Shown here: one piece after another, positions 14,748-18,935 of the stretch
How the letters are laid out: every line of letters starts with the position of its first letter
How positions within the stretch are numbered: the first letter of the stretch is position 1
Program-made: the position numbers and the translations under genes
From: Chloroflexota bacterium
GTDB taxonomy: Bacteria; Chloroflexota; Ktedonobacteria; Ktedonobacterales; Ktedonobacteraceae
Direction of reading: 5' to 3'
NCBI GenBank assembly: GCA_902812455.1
Contig: CADDZH010000103.1
Location: forward strand, 1 to 18,935
DNA: 18,935 nt
Notes under the pieces: model-generated
Databases searched by the model: none
What the model was told of the DNA's origin: nothing
Seen by the model: only the letters and a program-made list of their open reading frames with translations

Positions 14748-15104
14748 CTAAAAGGTGATGATCTGGTAGCCTTGTGAGACCAGTTTCCTGATGCTGGGAT
14801 GTCCCTCGAACTCACCGAGCAATGGGATACCGCTCTGCTGCACTTCCTCCTTCGCACCAAAGGCGGTAGCACAGAAGCTGCAAGCCCCTGCAATGGTTTC
14901 CCGCACCGCTGTAAAGGTTCGATGGAGCCGGTGTTCCGGATTGGATAACACACCAACCCACTTTGTTCCAGCCCCATCAAAGATCAACGCGACCTCATTA
15001 CCGGCCTCGTGAAACTCTTTTGTTGTTTCTAAGGCATTGGCGACCCTGCCCATATCCGCATGGGTTTCAGTGTCGGCCAGCACAATAATCCCTACTTTCG
15101 CCAT
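14748..15104 (-). CDS. DsrE/DsrF-like family protein
   Basis: This 118-residue protein has the DsrE-like alpha/beta fold. The N-terminal strand is KVGIIVLADTETHADMGRV. An ALIFDGAG strand sits in the middle, and a helix starts at CSFCATAFGAK with Cys75 and Cys78. The C-terminal strand is QGYQIITF. Some DsrE-type proteins carry sulfur as a persulfide on a conserved cysteine, and others bind small ligands. Here a CxxC sits at the usual cysteine position, suggesting thiol or sulfur handling. GGAGAGGAG lies just before the ATG at 15104. It is followed on the same strand by egtB and egtD after 149 bp; a link with ergothioneine sulfur chemistry is only inference. Confidence 0.82.
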   Translation of the reverse strand: MAKVGIIVLADTETHADMGRVANALETTKEFHEAGNEVALIFDGAGTKWVGVLSNPEHRLHRTFTAVRETIAGACSFCATAFGAKEEVQQSGIPLLGEFEGHPSIRKLVSQGYQIITF

Positions 15105-15211
15105 AGCTCCTCTCCGTTTGTATCTCCTTCTGTTCTGTTATTCCTTGTGAACCCCTTCGCTCAGCCACACCATTTCTCTGTTACTGAAGGGGGAATGTAT
15201 TGAGCCGTTTG

Positions 15212-15238
15212 CTCGTACTCTTTCAAGTATAGTACGAG
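15212..15238. repeat. Inverted repeat upstream of the dsrE-like gene (possible operator)
   Basis: CTCGTACT (15212-15219) and AGTACGAG (15231-15238) are perfect 8-bp inverted copies separated by 11 bases. The site lies about 110-130 bp upstream of the dsrE-like start codon in a 215-bp gap. On the minus strand, a TATACT hexamer partly overlaps the site, but no good -35 was found. It could be a repressor operator or part of a longer hairpin. Confidence 0.4.
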
Positions 15239-15249
15239 ATCAAAAGAAG

Positions 15250-15271
15250 TTCTGTAGCCTGGGCTACAGAA
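15250..15271 (-). terminator. Probable terminator of the metal/thioredoxin operon
   Basis: TTCTGTAGCC (15250-15259) and GGCTACAGAA (15262-15271) form a perfect 10-bp inverted repeat with only two bases between, so the real hairpin is about 8-9 bp with a tetraloop. On the minus strand it lies 48 bp after the thioredoxin stop and is followed by CTTCTTTTG, a short T-rich tract. A dyad operator for a regulator of the dsrE-egtB-egtD genes is the main alternative. Confidence 0.5.
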
Positions 15272-15319
15272 ACGTGCAGCGCGCAAGTGTGAAGATCGAA
15301 ATTGCTCTCCTTTCCCTTG

Positions 15320-15649
15320 CTAGGCATGTGTGGCTCGTTCGAAGGCAGCTGCCAGATCAGCCTCTCGGATGAGCCCATCCAGACGTTCCACCTCTTTCCC
15401 GGCACGCAGGATGAGCACGGTCGGGATACTGCTCACGCCGAAGCGCTCCGCCACCGCCAGGTCGCGATCGATATCCACACGATACACGGGCAGGCGATTA
15501 GCGTACTGCTGGGCCACCCGCTCCAGGCGAGGTTCCAACGCCCGGCAGGGAGCGCAGCTCGCTTGGTAGAAGTCGAGCGCCACTGGCCCTGGTGCCTCGA
15601 TCACCTTCGATTCCAATTCACTCGCCGTGAGCGGCTCAATCGTCGCCAT
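15320..15649 (-). CDS. Thioredoxin-fold protein with CAPC active site
   Basis: This 109-residue cytoplasmic protein has no signal peptide and the length of a standard thioredoxin. The redox site is SCAPC (Cys32, Cys35) instead of WCGPC, after the usual ALDFYQA strand. The cis-proline is in SIPTV (Pro76). VYRVDIDRD and the C-terminal FERATHA helix also fit. Loss of the Trp and the Ala for Gly change should alter redox potential or partner choice. The ATG at 15649 is seven bases after AGGAG; a longer in-frame start at 15670 would include the RBS. It closes an operon with the MerE-like, MFS and P-type ATPase genes, suggesting thiol repair or metal-thiol reduction during metal stress (inference). 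Confidence 0.9.
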   Translation of the reverse strand: MATIEPLTASELESKVIEAPGPVALDFYQASCAPCRALEPRLERVAQQYANRLPVYRVDIDRDLAVAERFGVSSIPTVLILRAGKEVERLDGLIREADLAAAFERATHA

Positions 15650-15684
15650 GATTCGTCTCCTTCCGTTCACTCACTAACAGCATA

Positions 15685-15984
15685 TTAAAGTTGAGAGGGA
15701 ACCTTTTGGCGGGGAAAGGCACGAACCCAAAGGAAGACAACGACCCAGCCAAGCAGGCCCAGCGCCGTTCCGCCAGGCGCGAGCAGCACGATGAGGGGGA
15801 AGTGACACGGGCAGGTCAGCACGGCTGACCGGAGCAGCACGAGTCCCAGGCACGAGCGCTTCGGGTTTTCCCCCTCGGATGGGTTGCCCTCCTCCCTGGT
15901 GGGTGCTACAGGTATGGTCCTCGCCCGCATTGACCAAAGGGTCTCTCGATCTTGTTCTGGATGTGGCCTCTGGGATGTGGTCAT
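15685..15984 (-). CDS. MerE-like small membrane protein (CPCH motif)
   Basis: This 99-residue protein has a hydrophilic N-terminal tail (residues 1-44) followed by two hydrophobic helices (about 46-68 and 72-90). The first carries LTCPCHFPLIVLLA with the CPCH motif at 58-61. MerE, the small mercury transporter of mer operons, has LTCPCHLPI at the same place before its second helix, and I take this as a family match. Such proteins move Hg(II), and perhaps methylmercury, into the cytoplasm. The ATG at 15984 has AAGGGAG with a 6-nt spacer; the ATG at 15990 abuts that RBS. The tail is longer than in typical MerE. No merA, merP, merT or merR is visible, so mercury specificity is uncertain. Confidence 0.72.
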   Translation of the reverse strand: MTTSQRPHPEQDRETLWSMRARTIPVAPTREEGNPSEGENPKRSCLGLVLLRSAVLTCPCHFPLIVLLAPGGTALGLLGWVVVFLWVRAFPRQKVPSQL

Positions 15985-16010
15985 CGACATCTCCCTTTCC
16001 TTTCTTGCAC

Positions 16011-17462
16011 TCAATGGACGGGCCGAGGCGCGCCCACCGGTTTCTGCTTGCGCACGGATCTGCGCCATCCCAATCCCAATGCCGTCAGCGCCCCAACCCC
16101 TGCCACAATGGCCGAGAGCCAGAAGATCTGCTGATAGCTGGCCACCGACTGCACGGCCAGAATGGCTCCGAGCGTGGCCAGCCCAAAGGGGCGGCCCAGG
16201 TTGTGAAAGAGGTTGAAGATGCCCGACGCCTCTCCTTCCGACTCCTTTGGCACCGACGAGAGCGCTGCCGAGGCAGTCGGTGCCAGGGGTAGACTCATGC
16301 CGATGCCCACAATCGAGAGCGCCACCGCCGTCACGCCGTAGGGCGTGGAGGGGGTCAACTGCGCCAGCAGGACGAAGCCCACGGCCAGCAAACCAAAGCC
16401 CACCAGCGCGGGCAGCGCATTCCCGAAGCGCTGCCCCAGCCAGCCGCCAAAGAGGCCGAAGAGGAATGCCGCCCCCGTCACCGGGAGCACCGCACTGGCC
16501 GCCGTGAGCGTCGAATAGCCCTGCTGGAACTGCAAAAACAGCGGGACGAAGAACATCACACTAAACATGCCCACACAGATGATGAGCGTGCCAAGATTGG
16601 CGTAGACGAAGCGCGGGACGGTGAACAACCGCAGTTGGATAAGCGGCTGCTCCTCGTGGCGCACCGCCCACCAGAAGACCACGGCGCAGAGGAGGAACAC
16701 CAGGTACAGCGCCGTGAGAAGGACCCCCATCCCGCCGCCTCCACCCATGCCGCCGGTGCTGGAGAAGCTTCCCGTACTGCCCGTAAAGTTGAGGGCGATG
16801 ACGAGCGCCGAGAGGCCAAGCACGGTGGCGATGGCTCCCGCCCAGTCAAACGACGGCGCAGCTCGCTCCTCTCTCACCGTCTCACGGAGCACCACCCAGC
16901 CGAGGATGAGGGCCACGAGGGCGAAGGGAGCCATTGCCCACATGGTCGAGCGCCAGCCGAGTGTGGCGACGAGCAGTCCGCCCAGGGGTGGACCCCCAAC
17001 AGTGCCAGCCAGCAGCGCCGCCCGCCACAGCCCAAGCGCCAGTCCGCGCCCCTCGCTTGGAAAACTGCGCGAGACGAAGGCCAGCGAGACGAGCAAGCCC
17101 GCCCCGCCGATGCCTTCCAGTGCCCGGATGACAATCGTGCTGGCCACATTCCAGGCCACAAAACCGAGCGCGGAGGTGACGGTGAAGAGCGCCAGACTCC
17201 AGAGCAAGACGCCCTTGTGGCCATAGGTATCGGCCAGTTTGCCAGCCACCAAGAGCACCGTGGCAAACGGCACCAGGTAGGCCAGGCTCACCCAGACCAG
17301 CGCCTGGCTGCTGGCATGAAATTCGTGCAGCATGGGCGGGAGCGCCAAGGCGATATCTGCCGCGCTCGCCGCCGCGAGCAGGGTCGCAAGGGACGCGATC
17401 ACGAGCACCCACCACCGATGGGCAGTGCCAAGCTCATGAAGTTGCTCTTGTTGTGTTGACAT
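16011..17462 (-). CDS. DHA2-type MFS efflux transporter (EmrB/QacA-like)
   Basis: This 483-residue membrane protein is predicted to have about 14 helices, as in the drug:H+ antiporter-2 family. Motif A is GKLADTYGHK (74-83), between helices 2 and 3. A motif-C-like LAGTVGGPPLGG (151-162), typical of exporters, is in helix 5. A Gly/Ser-rich loop lies at about 228-246 (GSTGSFSSTGGMGGGGGMG). The ATG at 17462 follows AGGAGG by six bases and lies 11 bp after the ATPase stop, so the genes are surely co-transcribed. The MerE-like gene follows after 26 bp. The substrate cannot be read from sequence; the operon suggests a metal complex or organometal, but a drug exporter is equally possible. Confidence 0.92.
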   Translation of the reverse strand: MSTQQEQLHELGTAHRWWVLVIASLATLLAAASAADIALALPPMLHEFHASSQALVWVSLAYLVPFATVLLVAGKLADTYGHKGVLLWSLALFTVTSALGFVAWNVASTIVIRALEGIGGAGLLVSLAFVSRSFPSEGRGLALGLWRAALLAGTVGGPPLGGLLVATLGWRSTMWAMAPFALVALILGWVVLRETVREERAAPSFDWAGAIATVLGLSALVIALNFTGSTGSFSSTGGMGGGGGMGVLLTALYLVFLLCAVVFWWAVRHEEQPLIQLRLFTVPRFVYANLGTLIICVGMFSVMFFVPLFLQFQQGYSTLTAASAVLPVTGAAFLFGLFGGWLGQRFGNALPALVGFGLLAVGFVLLAQLTPSTPYGVTAVALSIVGIGMSLPLAPTASAALSSVPKESEGEASGIFNLFHNLGRPFGLATLGAILAVQSVASYQQIFWLSAIVAGVGALTALGLGWRRSVRKQKPVGAPRPVH

Positions 17463-17473
17463 GGTTGTCCTCC

Positions 17474-18935
17474 TTACCAAGGGCAGGTCGATGACTCAGG
17501 CTTTCGACTCGGCCCCTGTGTGATGGTATGGCCCAGTCGGGAGAGCTCCTCGGTCACTTGTTTCTTCGTCACCGTCCCGTCCTCGAACGTCACCTGGACG
17601 AGCTTCTTCGCGGTATCGGCATGCACCGCCTGTACCCCAGGCAGTTCGGAGAGCGCCTCTTCGATGGCTTCTGCACATCCCTGACAATGGATCGAGGGCA
17701 CCTGCAGGGTGAGATCATGCATAGTCAGTTCCTGTGCCTGTGTGGAAGCCTCCGCTGGGGACGTCTCGCGCCGGAAGGGTCGCGCCAGGAACGAGGCGCC
17801 AAACACCGTGGGCAGGCCCTTGGCCAGCCGCCGGACAAGTTCCAGTGGACCGAAGGAGTTCAGGAGCACCGTCGAGACCGAGGCGATCATCGCCACCATG
17901 GCCCAGACCGGGTATACGAAGCCGGTGGCCGCCGCAGGAATCCCGACGCCGTTGAAGCTGAAGGCCACCATCAGGTTGCGCACCGTGCGCTGGTAGGAGG
18001 TGCGGCTGATCTGATAGGCATCGATGACCGCGCCCAGGCGCTCGCCCACCAGCACGATGTCCGAACTCTCGATGGCGATATCCGTACCCGCGCCGATGGC
18101 GATGCCGATATCGGCCTGCATCAGCGCCGGGGCGTCGTTGATGCCATCGCCCACCATCGCCACGCGGTTTCCCTCCTGCTGCAGCAGCCGCACCTGCTCG
18201 GCCTTCTGTTCGGGCAGCACTTCGGCGAGTACTCGCTCGATGCCCACCTGTGCTGCGACCGCCCGCGCCGTGCGGGCGTTGTCACCCGTCAGCATTACAG
18301 GGACGATACCAAGCTGCTTGAGATCTGCCACAGTGGTCTCGGCATCACGCTTGATGCGGTCGGCAATGGCGAGCAGGCCTAAAAGCCGCTGCCCCTCGGC
18401 GACAGCGACCACCGTCCGTGCCCGCTCCTCCAGGGCCGCGACGCGCTCGTGCGCCTCGGTGATCGGCACCCCTTGCTGCGCAAGCCAGCGCAGGTTGCCG
18501 ACGAGGACGTGCTCACCCTCGACGGTCGCTTCCACCCCTGAGCCGGGCCGGGCCTGAAATTCGCTGGCCTCGGGGAGCGTCAGGCCTTGCTCGTCGGCGC
18601 ACTCCACAATAGCGCGGGCCAGGGGATGTTCAGAAGCAGCTTCCGCAGCAGCAGCAAGCCGCAGGATATGGCGGGCGTCGCCCACTACCAGAGGAACGAC
18701 TTCGACAACGCTGGGCTTGCCCTCAGTAATCGTCCCCGTCTTATCGAGCACCATCACCCGCACGTCCTTGAAAACCTGGAAGGCCTCGCCCGAGCGCATC
18801 AAGATGCCACGCTCCGCCGCCATGCCGCCTCCCCGGATGAGCGCTAAGGGGGTGGCCATGCCCAGCGCACAGGGGTAGCCCATCACCAGCACGGCCAGGC
18901 CCGCGAAGATAGCGCGAGCCCAGGCGGGATGACCC
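17474..18935 (-). CDS. Heavy-metal P1B-type ATPase, C-terminal part with HMA domain (5' end outside window)
   Basis: The frame is open to the window edge, so the N-terminal helices are missing. Present are the metal-site helix, the phosphorylation Asp in DKTGTIT (codon 18743-18745), SEHPLARAIV, the nucleotide-binding GSGVE, MLTGDN and the hinge GDGINDAPAL: a complete P-type motor. The transmembrane metal motif is YPC (18869-18877) rather than CPC; helix 7 has AFSFN where Cu(I) pumps have a YN, and helix 8 keeps MxxS (MIAS). An HMA domain with IHCQGC (from Met at 17723) follows helix 8 at the C-terminus, whereas HMA domains usually precede the first helix. It probably exports a soft metal (copper-like or mercury-like); the altered site leaves specificity open. 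It is the first gene seen of its operon. Confidence 0.93.
   Translation of the reverse strand, partial: GHPAWARAIFAGLAVLVMGYPCALGMATPLALIRGGGMAAERGILMRSGEAFQVFKDVRVMVLDKTGTITEGKPSVVEVVPLVVGDARHILRLAAAAEAASEHPLARAIVECADEQGLTLPEASEFQARPGSGVEATVEGEHVLVGNLRWLAQQGVPITEAHERVAALEERARTVVAVAEGQRLLGLLAIADRIKRDAETTVADLKQLGIVPVMLTGDNARTARAVAAQVGIERVLAEVLPEQKAEQVRLLQQEGNRVAMVGDGINDAPALMQADIGIAIGAGTDIAIESSDIVLVGERLGAVIDAYQISRTSYQRTVRNLMVAFSFNGVGIPAAATGFVYPVWAMVAMIASVSTVLLNSFGPLELVRRLAKGLPTVFGASFLARPFRRETSPAEASTQAQELTMHDLTLQVPSIHCQGCAEAIEEALSELPGVQAVHADTAKKLVQVTFEDGTVTKKQVTEELSRLGHTITQGPSRKPESSTCPW

Noticed and set aside
16635..17459. 274-codon plus-strand frame opposite the MFS gene
   Set aside because: The translation is low-complexity and Arg/Glu/His-rich, typical of the antisense of GC-rich membrane protein coding sequence.
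17528..18382. 284-codon plus-strand frame opposite the P-type ATPase gene
   Set aside because: The opposite strand encodes clear P-type ATPase motifs throughout; this frame is a shadow.

Overview
The window reads as chromosomal DNA of a Chloroflexota bacterium, most likely Ktedonobacteria-like. I base this on the style of the proteins: an intein-bearing DnaB, a DnaD-domain protein paired with a DnaC/DnaI-type loader, and a Pro/Thr-rich single-pass membrane protein. This is judgement from memory, not a database search. Nothing phage-like, no insertion sequence, no CRISPR array and no rRNA was seen.

Left part (1-6,940, nearly all plus strand) is a DNA replication and maintenance block. A truncated minus-strand gene for a membrane-anchored protein is followed by a 500-bp gene-free stretch with six DnaA-box-like 9-mers. 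Then come dnaB (interrupted by a 226-residue intein), a DnaD-domain protein, a DnaC/DnaI-like helicase loader with a zinc-binding motif, a 75-aa CxxC zinc-finger protein, scpB and nfo (endonuclease IV). The genes are tightly spaced or overlapping and look like one operon for helicase loading, chromosome segregation and base-excision repair. Three more DnaA-box-like sites follow nfo, so box clusters bracket the block.

Middle part (6,940-12,200): a small hypothetical gene, a tRNA-Arg(CCU) with its own promoter, and a secreted six-Asp-box beta-propeller protein, all minus strand. A plus-strand three-gene operon follows: a four-helix membrane protein, a cysteine-rich radical SAM enzyme of the MJ0619 / tetraether-lipid-synthase type (COG1964), and a cysteine-rich SAM methyltransferase overlapping it by 4 bp. 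This operon is the best candidate here for an undescribed pathway.

Right part (12,300-18,935, all minus strand) concerns thiol chemistry and metals. Transcription runs from right to left: a heavy-metal P1B-type ATPase (5' end outside the window) with a YPC instead of CPC transmembrane motif and a C-terminal HMA domain, a DHA2-type MFS transporter, a small MerE-like CPCH membrane protein, and an atypical thioredoxin (CAPC). After a gap with two inverted repeats come a DsrE-family protein, egtB and egtD. The first four genes look like a metal (possibly mercury or copper) efflux/resistance operon; egtB-egtD make the thiol antioxidant ergothioneine. Functional links between these groups are inference.
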